A DNA stretch of 64,000 bases from Solwaraspora sp. WMMD791 (GCF_029581195.1 NZ_CP120737.1:2636001-2700000); one strand, 5' to 3'. Counted from the stretch's first letter, positions 45,010 to 55,219 are shown. Program-made: numbers and translations. The notes: a model not told the origin generated them from the sequence alone.

Positions 45010-47013
45010 TCAGCCCGCTGCCGGGGCCCGGAGACCGGTGTTCACCGGCGTCAGGGGCAGCAGTTTCTGCCCGGTCGGGCCGATCTGGATCTCGGTGTCC
45101 ATCGACGGGCACACCCCGCAGTCGAAGCAGGGGGTCCACCGGCAGTCGTCCTGCTCGTACTCACTCATCGCGTCCTGCCAGTCCTGCCAAAGCCAGTCCT
45201 TGTCCAGCCCGGAGTCCAGGTGGTCCCACGGCAGCACCTCGGTGGCGTCCCGCTCCCGGACCGTGTACCAGTCCAGGTCGACCCCGTACGCCGGCAGCGT
45301 CTCGGCGGCCGCGTCGACCCACCGCTGGTACGAGAAGTGCTCGCTCCAGCCGTCGAACCGGCCGCCGGACTCCCAGACCCGGCGAATGACCGCGCCGACC
45401 CGCCGGTCGCCCCGCGACAGCAGGCCCTCGATCAGCGACGGTTCGCCGTCGTGGTAGCGCAGACCGATCGCCCGGCCGAGCGCGCGGTCAGCGTTGATCG
45501 CCTGCTTGAGCAGGCGCAGCCGATTGTCGATCACCTCCGGGCGCTGCATCGACGCCCACTGGAACGGGGTGTGCGGCTTGGGCACGAACCCGCCGATCGA
45601 CACGGTGCAGCGGATGTCCTTCGACCCGGTCGCCGCCCGCCCAGCCTTGATCACCTCGTGGGCGAGGCGGGCGATCTGCAGCACGTCCTCGTCGGTCTCG
45701 GTGGGCAGCCCGCACATGAAGTAGAGCTTCACCTGACGCCAGCCGTTGGTGTACGCGGTCACCACCGTACGGATCAGGTCCTCCTCGGAGACCATCTTGT
45801 TGATGACCCGCCGGATCCGCTCCGAGCCGCCCTCCGGAGCGAAGGTCAGCCCGGTGCGACGGCCGTTGCGGGACAACTCCTGGGCCAGGTCGATGTTGAA
45901 CGCGTCGACCCGGGTCGACGGCAACGACAGCGACACGTTCGTGCCGGCGTACTGCTCGGCCAGGCCGGAGCACATGTCACCGATCTCCGAGTGGTCGGCC
46001 GAGGAGAGCGAGAGCAGACCGACCTCGTGGAAACCGGAATACGCCAGCCCGTCGGCGACCATCTGGCCGACCGTGGTGATGGAGCGTTCCCGCACCGGAC
46101 GGGTGATCATGCCGGCCTGGCAGAACCGGCAGCCGCGCGTACAGCCGCGGAAGATCTCCACCGCGTAGCGTTCGTGGACGGTCTCGGCCAGCGGCACGAT
46201 CGGCTTCTTCGGGTACGGCCACGCGTCGAGGTCCATCGTGGTGCGCTTGTGCACCCGGAACGGCACGTCCGCCCGGTTCGGCACGACCCGCTGGATCCGC
46301 CCGTCCGGCAGGTAGTCCACGTCGTAGAAGCGCGGCACGTAGACGCTCTCCGTGCGGGCCAGCCGCAGCAGCAGCTCGTCGCGCCCGCCGGGCGACCCGT
46401 CGGCCTTCCACCGCCGGACGATCGCGGTGATCTCCAGGACGGCTTCCTCGCCGTCGCCGAGCACCGCCGCGTCGATGAAGTCGGCGATCGGCTCCGGGTT
46501 GAACGCCGCGTGTCCGCCGGCCAGCACCACCGGGTGCGCGTCGGTACGGTCGGCGGCCAGCAGCGGGATGCCCGCCAGGTCGATCGCGGTCAGCAGGTTC
46601 GTGTAGCCCAGCTCGGTGGCGAAGGAGACGCCGAACACGTCGAAGTCGGCGACCGGCCGGTGCGCATCGACGGTGAACTGCGGCACCTCGTGCTCACGCA
46701 TCAGCCGTTCCAGGTCCGGCCAGACCGCGTACGTCCGCTCGGCCAGCACGTCCGGCTGCTCGTTGAGCACCTCGTAGAGGATCTGCACACCCTGATTGGG
46801 CAGGCCCACCTCGTAGGCGTCGGGATACATCAGCGCCCAGCGCACCACTGCGGCGTCCCAGTCCTTGGTCACCGCGCCCAGTTCGCCGCCGACGTACTGG
46901 ATCGGCTTGCTGACCTGAGGCAGCAACGGCTCCAACCGGGGCCAGACCGACCGGGCAGGCGTCGGGGCCGCACCCGTGGTCGCCGTCGGGGCGGAGACCG
47001 CCGTGACACCCAT
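45010..47013 (-). CDS. TIGR03960-type B12-binding-fold radical SAM protein
   Basis: A 667-residue radical SAM protein with an N-terminal cobalamin-binding-like domain (residues 40-230, with DAYEVGLPNQGVQILYEVLN and FGVSFATELGYTN). The SAM cluster is C291-x3-C295-x2-C298 in RGCTRGCRFCQAG. At the end is a further cluster, Cys624, 629, 632 and 635 (in the CRWTPCFDCGVC segment), which could hold an auxiliary iron-sulfur cluster. AGGAGG lies 4 bases before the ATG. Its partner gene follows; the pair sits directly next to rne and rplU. The reaction is unknown; tRNA or rRNA modification would fit context. Confidence 0.9.
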   Translation of the reverse strand: MGVTAVSAPTATTGAAPTPARSVWPRLEPLLPQVSKPIQYVGGELGAVTKDWDAAVVRWALMYPDAYEVGLPNQGVQILYEVLNEQPDVLAERTYAVWPDLERLMREHEVPQFTVDAHRPVADFDVFGVSFATELGYTNLLTAIDLAGIPLLAADRTDAHPVVLAGGHAAFNPEPIADFIDAAVLGDGEEAVLEITAIVRRWKADGSPGGRDELLLRLARTESVYVPRFYDVDYLPDGRIQRVVPNRADVPFRVHKRTTMDLDAWPYPKKPIVPLAETVHERYAVEIFRGCTRGCRFCQAGMITRPVRERSITTVGQMVADGLAYSGFHEVGLLSLSSADHSEIGDMCSGLAEQYAGTNVSLSLPSTRVDAFNIDLAQELSRNGRRTGLTFAPEGGSERIRRVINKMVSEEDLIRTVVTAYTNGWRQVKLYFMCGLPTETDEDVLQIARLAHEVIKAGRAATGSKDIRCTVSIGGFVPKPHTPFQWASMQRPEVIDNRLRLLKQAINADRALGRAIGLRYHDGEPSLIEGLLSRGDRRVGAVIRRVWESGGRFDGWSEHFSYQRWVDAAAETLPAYGVDLDWYTVRERDATEVLPWDHLDSGLDKDWLWQDWQDAMSEYEQDDCRWTPCFDCGVCPSMDTEIQIGPTGQKLLPLTPVNTGLRAPAAG

Positions 47014-47180
47014 CGAACCTCCTCCAAACCGCATCGGACGCCGGATCAACCACCCAGGGTACGCGTACCCGCTGCGGCACCGACCGGGCAACCGCAGGAC
47101 CGGGGTCGGGCGGTACGCCAGTGCCGGCGTTCGCCACGCGGTACTAACCTCGAACGGGTCCGAGAGGAGATGCAACTGCG

Positions 47181-48485
47181 ATGCGGCCGCCGCAACCGGA
47201 CGAGGATCCCCGTACGGACCAGACGCCCGAGGTCGGCAGTCCACCGACCACGCCGTTGCCCGACAGTGTCCGCGCCGACGGCACCACCGGCGACGGCACC
47301 ACCACCGATCGACCGACCGACGGCCGCACCGCCGTCGACCGCACCGCCGTCGAGCGCACCCGGGGCGACGAACCGCCGACGTCGCCCGCGCCGTGGCGTG
47401 GCGCGGCGCAGGTCCCGCCGCCCCGACCGAAGCAGCGCTGGTGGCAGCGCGACCAGGCCCCGGCCGGCCCGCCACCGCCCCGGGATCCGACGCTGCTCCT
47501 ACCGGCGGGTGAACTGCCGTCCGACGACCCGGAGACCCGGACCCCGGTGGACCCGTGGGCCGGTGCCGACCCGTGGCCGGTCACCCATCCCGGCGGTACG
47601 CCTGACGACTGGGCGGCGACCGGCCACCCGCCACCGAACCACCAGCAGCCGCCCGCTCCCCAGCAGCCGCCGAGTCACCCGCAGCCGCCGAGTCACCCGC
47701 AGGCCGAGCAGCAGCAGCCCCGCCCGCCGCAGGCACCGCCGCCGCAGGTCCGGCAGACACCACCGCCCCCACCGCAGGTGGCAGCGCCTGCGCCGTACAC
47801 CGTGCCGCCGACCGGGCAACTGGCACGTCCCGCGCCGCGTCCGGCCCCGGCCGCCCGACCAGCCCCACCAGCCCCGCCACCACCTCCGGCACCGAAGGGT
47901 CCGCCACCGGCCGCCCGCCGGCCCCGGCGCCGTCGCCGCTGGCCGACGACGATGTCACTGTTGACGCTGCTGACGGTGGCCTGCTGCTGCGGCTGCCCCG
48001 CCTACTACGGCAAACCGCTGTGGGACCAGTATCCGGCCAGCCCCGCCCTACCCGGGCAGTTCGCCGACCTGCGGCTGAGCGACGACGGCGACAGCCAGGA
48101 GACGGTGGCCCGGCTGGAAGGCGAGATGCGCAGCGCCCATCTGCTGGCCGAGGAGACCTTCGCCGGGGTCTATCGGGACGGCAACGGAAAGCAGGTGGTG
48201 CTCTACGGCATCACCGGCTTCCGGATGACACCGGGCAGTGACCTCGACGACGAACTCGGCCGGATCGCCGACGAGTACCAACTGGGCACGGTCACCGTGT
48301 TCGACACCGACGACCGGGGCAGCCACCTCAACTGCGGCACGGGGCAGGTCGACGGCACCGACGTGGTGGTCTGTGTGTGGGCGGACCACGGCAGCCTCGG
48401 TACGGCGCTGTTCACCCGCCGCTCCGTCGAGGAGAGCGCCGAGCTGACCTACCGGCTGCGCGGCGACGCGATCAGCCGGCAGTGA
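47181..48485 (+). CDS. Pro-rich single-pass membrane protein with C-terminal CxWADHGS domain
   Basis: A 434-residue protein. Residues 1-255 are disordered and proline/glutamine-rich with PPSHPQ repeats and a run of Arg (RRPRRRRR) just before one hydrophobic helix (about 257-275, containing CCCGCP). The outside domain (about 290-434) contains VVLYGITGFRMTPGSDLDDEL and the motif CVWADHGS at residues 398-405, followed by FTRRSVEESAELTYRLR. The same domain recurs at 61133. The motif has no annotated function I know of. AGGAG precedes the ATG by 12 bases. Confidence 0.78.
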   Translation: MRPPQPDEDPRTDQTPEVGSPPTTPLPDSVRADGTTGDGTTTDRPTDGRTAVDRTAVERTRGDEPPTSPAPWRGAAQVPPPRPKQRWWQRDQAPAGPPPPRDPTLLLPAGELPSDDPETRTPVDPWAGADPWPVTHPGGTPDDWAATGHPPPNHQQPPAPQQPPSHPQPPSHPQAEQQQPRPPQAPPPQVRQTPPPPPQVAAPAPYTVPPTGQLARPAPRPAPAARPAPPAPPPPPAPKGPPPAARRPRRRRRWPTTMSLLTLLTVACCCGCPAYYGKPLWDQYPASPALPGQFADLRLSDDGDSQETVARLEGEMRSAHLLAEETFAGVYRDGNGKQVVLYGITGFRMTPGSDLDDELGRIADEYQLGTVTVFDTDDRGSHLNCGTGQVDGTDVVVCVWADHGSLGTALFTRRSVEESAELTYRLRGDAISRQ

Positions 48486-48503
48486 TCAACCGGCAGTGAT
48501 CAA
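48476..48503. repeat. Two tandem copies of a 14-bp unit at convergent gene ends
   Basis: CCGGCAGTGATCAA occurs at 48476-48489 and 48490-48503. The palindromic TGATCA in each copy supplies the stop codon of the plus-strand gene (48483-48485) and that of the minus-strand acyltransferase (48500-48502). Confidence 0.9.
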
Positions 48504-49192
48504 CCGGCCGCCGCAGCACCGCCGGGAGCGGCCCGTGGCGGCGCGTAGCGGGGTACGTACTCCTGGCCGGTGAGTCGCTGGATCTCGCTCATCACCTCGT
48601 CGGTGATCCGGCGCATCTCGGACCGGTCGTCGCCCCGGCCGGTGAAGTCCAGCGGCTTACCGAACCGGAAGGTGATCCGGCCCGGCTTGAGCTTCGGCCA
48701 GAGCTGGCCGATCGGTTGGATCTCGTCGGTGCCGGAGATCCCCACCGGCACCACCGGCACCCCGGCGGCCAGGGCCAGCCGGGCCACCCCGGTCCGGCCC
48801 CGGTAGAGCCGGCCGTCGGGCGAGCGGGTCCCCTCCGGGAAGACCGCCACCTGCCGGCCGGCCCGCAGCAACGGGATCGCACCGTCGAACGCGCTCAACG
48901 CCGCCCGGCCGCCGCCGCGCTCCACCCGGATCGCGCCGAGGCCGGTCACCAGCCCCTTGGTCAGCAGCCCACGGAATCCCGTGCCGTCGAAGTACTCGGC
49001 CTTGGCCCAGAACGCCACGTGCCGGGGCAGTACCGCACCGAGGAAGTACTCGTCAGCGACGGACAGGTGGTTCGCGGCCAGGATCACCCCACCGGCCTTC
49101 GGGACGTTCTCCCAGCCTTCCACCTTGGGCCGCCAGCCCAGCAGCAGCGCGGGTCCGACAGTGAGCTTGCCGATCGAATACAGCGGCGGCAC
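48500..49192 (-). CDS. Lysophospholipid (1-acylglycerol-3-phosphate) acyltransferase family
   Basis: A 230-residue PlsC-type acyltransferase. The catalytic H(x4)D motif appears as NHLSVADE near residue 42, followed by FWAKAEYF, FPEGTRSPDGRLY near 117 and VPVVPVGISGTDEI near 145. These are the four acyltransferase blocks in order. Specificity (lysophosphatidate or another acceptor) is not determined. The GTG at 49192 has GGAGG four bases upstream. It lies between two convergent or tandem genes with no operon partner. Confidence 0.92.
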   Translation of the reverse strand: MPPLYSIGKLTVGPALLLGWRPKVEGWENVPKAGGVILAANHLSVADEYFLGAVLPRHVAFWAKAEYFDGTGFRGLLTKGLVTGLGAIRVERGGGRAALSAFDGAIPLLRAGRQVAVFPEGTRSPDGRLYRGRTGVARLALAAGVPVVPVGISGTDEIQPIGQLWPKLKPGRITFRFGKPLDFTGRGDDRSEMRRITDEVMSEIQRLTGQEYVPRYAPPRAAPGGAAAAG

Positions 49193-49267
49193 GGATCCTC
49201 CGGCGACGGGACAGGCGTGGGGTGGGTCGGACAGACACGGTAGCGGACGGGGTCACCACCCGCCCGG

Positions 49268-52200
49268 TCAGACCCGCTCCACCCGCACCGACACCGGCTC
49301 GCCGTCGCCGACCTCGCCGACGAACCCCGCCGACGGCGCGGCACCCTCGGCGGCCACCGGAGCGACCGTGACCTCGTCGGCGAGCACCTCGCCGGTGACG
49401 AAGTCGCGGTACGCCCGTACCGCCTCGGCGACGTCGTCGCTGGCCGCGACCGCGACCCGGATCCGGTCGGTGATCCGCAGGTCGGCGTCGCGCCGGGCCT
49501 GCTGGATCACCCGGACCAGGTCCCGGGCCAGGCCTTCGGCGGCCAGCTCCGGGGTGACCGTGATGTCCAGCACCACCACCCCCTGCCCGGCCGGCAACGG
49601 TGCCGAACTGTCCGGGTCGGCGGCGACCAGCTTCAGCTCGTACTCCCCCTCGGCCAGCCGGACCCCGGCGGCGACCGGCGCTCCGTCGTCGCCCAGCTCC
49701 CAGTCACCGGCCTTCACCGCCCTGATCACCGTCTGGACCTGGCCGCCCACCCGGGGTCCGAGGACCCGGGGCACCACGGTCAGCACCTGCTGGCAGTACG
49801 TCTGCACATCGTCGGTGAACTCGACCGCCTTGACGTTGACCTCATCGGCGACCAGGTCGGCGAACGGCCGCAGCCGCTCCGCCGCCGAGGTGGCCACGGT
49901 CAACGCCGGCAACGGCAGCCGCACCCGCAGGCCCCGTGCCTTGCGCAGCGACAGACCGGCCGAGCAGACCTCGCGGACCGCGTCCATCGCCGCCACCAGG
50001 TCGTGGTCGGCGGGGAACTCGGCCGCCGTCGGCCAGTCGGTCAGGTGCACCGACCGTTGCCCGGTCAGCCCACGCCAGATCTCCTCGCTGGTCAGCGGCG
50101 CCAGCGGCGCGACCACACGGGCCACGGTCTCCAGCACCGTGTAGAGCGTGTCGAAGGCGTCGGCGTCGCCGGACCAGAACCGGTCCCGGGACCGCCGTAC
50201 GTACCAGTTGGTCAACGCGTCCAGATAGGTCCGCACGCTGGCGCAGGCACCGGAGATGTCGTAGCCGTCCATCTGCCGGGTGACCTCGTCGACCAGTTCA
50301 CCGGTCTTGGCCAGCACGTACCGATCGAGCAGGTGGGTGCTGTCGGTCCGCCGGGTCGCGGTGTGGTCCTCCGCGTTGGCGTACAACGCGAAGAAGTACC
50401 AGACGTTCCACAGCGGCAGCAGCACCTGGCGGACCGCGTCGCGCACACCGCTCTCCACCACCGCCATGTCACCGCCACGCAGCACCGGCGACGCCATGAG
50501 CATCCAGCGCATCGCGTCCGAGCCGTAGGTGTCGAACACCTCGTACACGTCCGGGTAGTTGCGCAGGCTCTTGCTCATCTTGCGTCCGTCGGCGCCGAGC
50601 AGGATGCCGTGGCTGACGCAGGTACGGAACGCCGGCCGGTCGAACAGCGCCGTCGCCAGGACGTGCATGGTGTAGAACCAGCCCCGGGTCTGCCCGATGT
50701 ACTCGACGATGAAGTCCCCCGGGTAGTGGTGCTCGAACCAGTCCCGGTTCTCGAACGGGTAGTGCACCTGGGCGAACGGCATCGACCCGGACTCGAACCA
50801 GCAGTCCAGTACCTCCGGCACCCGGCGCATCGTCGACCGGCCGGTCGGGTCGTCCGGGTTGGGCCGGGTCAGCTCGTCGATGGTGGGCCGGTGCAGGTCG
50901 GCCGGGCGCACGCCGAAGTCACGCTCCAGCTCCTCCAGCGAACCGTAGACGTCGATCCGGGGGTAGGCCGGGTCGTCGGACTTCCACACCGGGATCGGCG
51001 AGCCCCAGAACCGGTTACGGCTGATCGACCAGTCCCGGGCACCGGCCAGCCACTTGCCGAACGAGCCGTCCTTGACGTGCGCCGGCGACCACTCGATCTG
51101 CTGGTTCAGCTCCACCATCCGGTCCCGGAAGGTGGACACGGCCACGAACCACGACGACACCGCCTTGTAGACCAGCGGCGTGTCGCAGCGCCAGCAGTGC
51201 GGGTACGAGTGGGTGTAGGTGTCGTGGCGCACCAGCACACCCCGCTCCCGCAGCTCGCGGATGATCGGCTTGTTCGTGTCGAACACCTGCTCGCCGGCGT
51301 ACGGCGGGACCAGCGCGGTGAACCGGGTGTGGTCGTCGACGGTGACGATCGTCGGGATGCCGGCGGCGGTGCAGACGTTCTGGTCGTCCTCACCGAACGC
51401 CGGGGCCATGTGCACCACCCCGGTACCGTCCTCGGTGGTGACGAAGTCCGCGCCGAGCACCTGGTAGGCATTCGGGCCGGCCTGGTCGACCAGGAAATCG
51501 AACAGCGGAGTGTAGCGGCGGCCGACCAGGTCGGCCCCGCGTACCGTGCCGACCCGCTCGAAACCCTCCAGCTCCTTGGCGTACGCCTCGACCCGCGCCG
51601 CCCCGAGCAGGTACCGCTGCCCGTCACGCTGCAGCACCGCGTACTCGATGTCCGGGCCGACGGCGAGGGCCAGGTTCGACGGCAGCGTCCACGGCGTGGT
51701 GGTCCACACCCCGATCCGCTCCGCAGGCCCGCCGGGCTGCGCCGGGGCCAGCTCGAACCAGACGGTGACGCTGGGGTCCTGGCGGTCGCGGTAGACGTCG
51801 TCCATCCGGGTCTCGGTGTTGCTCAGCGGCGTCTCGCACCGCCAGCAGTACGCCAGCACCCGGAAGCCCTCGTAGATCAGGCCCTTGTCGTGCAGGGCCT
51901 TGAAGGCCCACATGACGCTCTCCATGTAGTCCAGGTCGAGCGTCTTGTAGTCGTTTGCGAAGTCGACCCAGCGGGCCTGGCGGGTGACGTAGCGCTCCCA
52001 GTCCTGGGTGTAGGTCAGCACCGAGCTGCGGCACACCTCGTTGAAGCGTTCCATGCCCAGCTCGACGATCTCCGCCTTGGTGGAGATGCCGAGCTGGCGT
52101 TCGGCTTCGACCTCGGCGGGCAGCCCGTGGCAGTCCCACCCGAACCGCCGTTCGACCCGCCGACCCCGCATCGTCTGGTAGCGCGGCACCACGTCCTTGA

Positions 52201-52459
52201 CGTAGCCGGTGAACAGGTGGCCGTAGTGCGGCAGCCCGTTGGCGAACGGCGGGCCGTCGTAGAAGACGTACTCGTTGGCACCGTTCGGGCCTGGGTCGCG
52301 CTGGTCGACGCTGGCCTCGAAGGTCTTGTCCGCCGCCCAGTACTCCAGGACCCGGCGTTCCACCGCCGGCAGGTCCGGGCTGGCCGGCACGCCGGTCGCG
52401 GCCCGGTCGCCGCTGCCGTCGGACGCCCCGGTGACGGGGCCGCTCATCGGGTACGCCAT
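49268..52459 (-). CDS. ileS: Isoleucyl-tRNA synthetase, eukaryotic-like type 2
   Basis: Charges tRNA-Ile. The 1063-residue enzyme has the HIGH-equivalent HYGH at residues 78-81, the editing domain, and KMSKS at 627-631. The N-terminal [28 protein letters not shown] and the sequence [18 protein letters not shown] are of the type 2 (eukaryotic-like) enzymes, and there is no C-terminal zinc finger of the type 1 enzymes. Type 2 enzymes are known to be poorly sensitive to mupirocin; that is an inference here. The ATG at 52459 was chosen since AGGAG precedes it, in a T-box controlled leader. Confidence 0.96.
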   Translation of the reverse strand: MAYPMSGPVTGASDGSGDRAATGVPASPDLPAVERRVLEYWAADKTFEASVDQRDPGPNGANEYVFYDGPPFANGLPHYGHLFTGYVKDVVPRYQTMRGRRVERRFGWDCHGLPAEVEAERQLGISTKAEIVELGMERFNEVCRSSVLTYTQDWERYVTRQARWVDFANDYKTLDLDYMESVMWAFKALHDKGLIYEGFRVLAYCWRCETPLSNTETRMDDVYRDRQDPSVTVWFELAPAQPGGPAERIGVWTTTPWTLPSNLALAVGPDIEYAVLQRDGQRYLLGAARVEAYAKELEGFERVGTVRGADLVGRRYTPLFDFLVDQAGPNAYQVLGADFVTTEDGTGVVHMAPAFGEDDQNVCTAAGIPTIVTVDDHTRFTALVPPYAGEQVFDTNKPIIRELRERGVLVRHDTYTHSYPHCWRCDTPLVYKAVSSWFVAVSTFRDRMVELNQQIEWSPAHVKDGSFGKWLAGARDWSISRNRFWGSPIPVWKSDDPAYPRIDVYGSLEELERDFGVRPADLHRPTIDELTRPNPDDPTGRSTMRRVPEVLDCWFESGSMPFAQVHYPFENRDWFEHHYPGDFIVEYIGQTRGWFYTMHVLATALFDRPAFRTCVSHGILLGADGRKMSKSLRNYPDVYEVFDTYGSDAMRWMLMASPVLRGGDMAVVESGVRDAVRQVLLPLWNVWYFFALYANAEDHTATRRTDSTHLLDRYVLAKTGELVDEVTRQMDGYDISGACASVRTYLDALTNWYVRRSRDRFWSGDADAFDTLYTVLETVARVVAPLAPLTSEEIWRGLTGQRSVHLTDWPTAAEFPADHDLVAAMDAVREVCSAGLSLRKARGLRVRLPLPALTVATSAAERLRPFADLVADEVNVKAVEFTDDVQTYCQQVLTVVPRVLGPRVGGQVQTVIRAVKAGDWELGDDGAPVAAGVRLAEGEYELKLVAADPDSSAPLPAGQGVVVLDITVTPELAAEGLARDLVRVIQQARRDADLRITDRIRVAVAASDDVAEAVRAYRDFVTGEVLADEVTVAPVAAEGAAPSAGFVGEVGDGEPVSVRVERV

Positions 52460-52712
52460 GGTGGTCGTTCTCCTCGCGCAGCTCACTGTCGTCGTGGTCT
52501 GCGAGGACGAACCCGCCGGGAAGGCGTCCGGCCGCCGGCCGGACGCCGCCCACGATGGGCCGCGGTACCACCTCGCTTGACGGTCGAGTGATCGACCGCC
52601 CGCTCGTCGGCCGGCTGTGACGGGCCGGACCCGCCCGGTTCTACTGCGGCCGCCGGATCGACGGCCGGTTCTTCCGGGGGCTCGCCGGTGATGGCCGGGT
52701 CGTCGCCTGATG
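52460..52712 (-). promoter_or_regulatory. Translational T-box leader of ileS, specifier ATC
   Basis: The diagnostic T-box sequence GAGGTGGTACCGCGG lies at 52560-52574 (minus strand). Upstream, ATC (52692-52690) in GGCCATCACCGGCGAGC is in the right place for an isoleucine specifier in an ultrashort stem I, and GGAAGAACC (52667-52675) follows. Downstream, TCCTCGCAG pairs with CTGCGCGAGGA, hiding the ileS GAGGAG (52470-52475). Uncharged tRNA-Ile should open this stem. TACGCT (52719-52724) is a probable -10. This is the actinobacterial translational class. Confidence 0.88.
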
Positions 52713-52777
52713 ACACCAAGCGTAGCGGACCGCGCCAGCCGTTTCCGCCGCCCCCGCCCCCCGTGGCGGGGTACGGT

Positions 52778-54364
52778 TCAGCGGTCGGCCGCCGGCAGGG
52801 TGGTCGACCAGAGCGAGGCACCGTCACGGTCGCGCAGGTGCACGGTCAGCGCCCCCGACGCCCCGTCGATGTGCACCTCACCGAAGTGCTGGAAACCTTC
52901 CGCCGGGGAGGTGTTGGCGCGCGGCGGGGCGTGCACGAACACCGCCTGCGGGCCGAAGGTGCCGTCCAGGGTGTTCGGGCCGAACCCGCCGGCGTGCGCC
53001 GGCCCGGAGACGAACTCCCAGAACGGACTGAAGTCGCCGACCGCGGCCCGCGCCGGGTCGTAGTGGTGCGCGGCCGTGTAGTGCACGTCGGCGGTGAGGA
53101 ACACGATGCCGGTGACCCCGGCCCGGTGTGCCGCGCCGAGGATCTCGGCGAACTCCAGTTCCCGGCCGGCCGGCGCGCCGTCGTCGCCCTGCGCGATCCC
53201 TTCCTGGGCAGCGGCGCCGTCCGGCACGATCAGCCCCAGTGGCAGGTCGTTGGCGATGACCTTCCAGGTCGCGGTGGACCGCTTCAGCTCCCGGATCAGC
53301 CAGGCCCGCTGCTGCGCGCCGAGCAGCCCACGACGCGGGTCGGCGTAGGTGTTGCCGTCGTTGGGGTCCTTGTAGGTGCGCATGTCCAGCAGGAACACGT
53401 CCAGCAGCGGCCCGTGCGACACCACCCGGTACAGCGGACCGTCGCCCGGCGTGGGCAGCCACTCGTGGAACGCCTGTGCGGCGCGGGCGGCGAGCACGTC
53501 GACCCGGGTCTCGGTGTACCGGGCATCGGTGAGGATCTCCCCCGGGTACCAGTTGTTGGTGACCTCGTGGTCGTCCCACTGGTTGAGCTGCGGCACCTGT
53601 GCGGCGAACGCCCGCAGGTGCCGGTCCAGCAGGTTGTAGGCGAACTGGCCACGGAACTCGGTGAGCGTCTCGGCGACCTTGGACTTCTCCGGAGTGACCA
53701 GGTTGCGCCACACCCGTCCGTCGGGCAGGGTGACCGTCTCGGCGAGCGGGTTGTCGGCGTACACGGTGTCGCCGCTGCACAGGAAGAAGTCCGGCGCGCA
53801 CCGGCTCATCGCCTCGAAGATCCGCATGCCGCCGAACTCGTCGCTGATCCCCCAGCCCTGGCCGGCGATGTCACCGGTCCACACGAACCGCACGTCGGCG
53901 CGGTGGCGTCGGCCCGGCCGGGTGGGTGGGCCGGTCACCAGGGAACCGGTCAGTGGTTCGCTGGCAAGTCCCGGCCGGTCCAGGCTCGTGACCCGTACCC
54001 GGTAGTGCAGTCGCTCGCCCGCCGGTAGCCCGCGCAGCCGCAGTTTGCCGGTGAAGTCGCCACCGGCGTCCAGCACCGGGCCGGGAACCAGCCGGGCGTC
54101 CCGCAGGTCGGGTCGGCGGCCGATCTCCACGACGAGCCGGCCCGGCCGGTCGGCGCGGGTCCAGATGACCGACTGCCCGGGGCCGACGACGCCGCTCTGC
54201 ACGCCGTGGGTCAGCACCGGCCGGCCGCTGGGCCGCCAGGCCGGCGCACCCGGTCGGCCGGCACCGGCGGCCGCGCCGGGCCCGCCGAGCAGCGCGCCGC
54301 CGGCGAGTCCGGCGCCGACGGCCAGGCCGGCCCGCAGCGCGGTACGACGATCAACGAAGTCCAT
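52778..54364 (-). CDS. PhoD-family alkaline phosphatase, Tat-exported
   Basis: A 528-residue exported phosphodiesterase/phosphomonoesterase. The N-terminus is a Tat signal (DRRTALRAGLAVGAGLAGGALLG, twin Arg at residues 6-7). The metallophosphatase core has FVWTGDIAGQGWG, the metal-site FLCSGDTVYADNP, LNQWDDHEVTNNW near residue 270 and the FLTADVHYTAAHHY segment near 410, all typical of PhoD. The start at 54364 has AGGAGG 7 bases upstream. It is probably controlled by phosphate, but no Pho box was recognised. Confidence 0.92.
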   Translation of the reverse strand: MDFVDRRTALRAGLAVGAGLAGGALLGGPGAAAGAGRPGAPAWRPSGRPVLTHGVQSGVVGPGQSVIWTRADRPGRLVVEIGRRPDLRDARLVPGPVLDAGGDFTGKLRLRGLPAGERLHYRVRVTSLDRPGLASEPLTGSLVTGPPTRPGRRHRADVRFVWTGDIAGQGWGISDEFGGMRIFEAMSRCAPDFFLCSGDTVYADNPLAETVTLPDGRVWRNLVTPEKSKVAETLTEFRGQFAYNLLDRHLRAFAAQVPQLNQWDDHEVTNNWYPGEILTDARYTETRVDVLAARAAQAFHEWLPTPGDGPLYRVVSHGPLLDVFLLDMRTYKDPNDGNTYADPRRGLLGAQQRAWLIRELKRSTATWKVIANDLPLGLIVPDGAAAQEGIAQGDDGAPAGRELEFAEILGAAHRAGVTGIVFLTADVHYTAAHHYDPARAAVGDFSPFWEFVSGPAHAGGFGPNTLDGTFGPQAVFVHAPPRANTSPAEGFQHFGEVHIDGASGALTVHLRDRDGASLWSTTLPAADR

Positions 54365-54510
54365 CGAAGCTCCTCCTGGGGCAAACTGATGTGGCCCCTG
54401 AGATCTATCGATGGAACATAACGGCAGACACCGGATGAGATGGCCGCCGGACGACGCCGACACGAACGCCCGACCGGACCTGCGGACCTGCCCGGCTCGG
54501 CCACGACCGG

Positions 54511-54936
54511 TCAGGCCAGGTCGGCGAACCAGAGTTTGATCTCCCGGGCCGCGCTCTCCGGGGAGTCCGAGGCGTGCACCAGGTTCTCCCGGTTGGACAG
54601 CGCCAGGTCGCCACGGATGGTGCCGGCCGCCGCCTTCCGGCCGTCGGTCGACCCGATGAGCCCCCGGACGACGTCGATCGCCTGGTCCCCGGCGAGCACC
54701 AGAGCGACCAGCGGACCCCCGGTCATGAACTCCTTCAGCGGCGGGTAGAACGGCTTGTCCACATGGTCGGCGTAGTGGGCGTCGGCCAGCTCCTCGTCCA
54801 TTTCCCGCAGCGTCAGGGTCACCACCCGCAGACCCTTGCGCTCGAACCGGCCGAGGATCTCACCGACCAGGCCGCGTCGGACCGCGTCCGGCTTGATCAG
54901 GACAAGGGTACGTTGCACCTCGGTGGGGCTGGACAC
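54511..54936 (-). CDS. ndk: Nucleoside diphosphate kinase
   Basis: Transfers the gamma phosphate between nucleoside triphosphates through a phosphohistidine. The 141-residue protein contains the active-site [12 protein letters not shown] (where His is phosphorylated), the [19 protein letters not shown] start and the [21 protein letters not shown] core. The GTG at 54936 follows GGAGGAG. Its neighbourhood between rne/ileS and folC-valS matches Rv2445c. Confidence 0.97.
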   Translation of the reverse strand: MSSPTEVQRTLVLIKPDAVRRGLVGEILGRFERKGLRVVTLTLREMDEELADAHYADHVDKPFYPPLKEFMTGGPLVALVLAGDQAIDVVRGLIGSTDGRKAAAGTIRGDLALSNRENLVHASDSPESAAREIKLWFADLA

Positions 54937-55219
54937 GCTGACTCCTCCTCGACGGACCGCGACGGCGGGCCACGGCGACGCCGCCCGGTGCGGGACCTGG
55001 CGCTGTCAGCCTAGTGGGTGGCGGGTACGCCCCGGCCGGCTTGCCCACAATGCCGCCGCCCGGGCGCCAGGCGGCACAGCCGACACCGGCGGTACGCCCA
55101 CTGACGGCGCGCCACGACGCAGGCGGATCGGGCGGGTCGACGGACGGCGCGGCATGATGGAGACTCTTCCATCCGCGCCGCGCCCGGCCTAGCCTGGCCA
55201 TAACGCAGGGAGGTCTACT

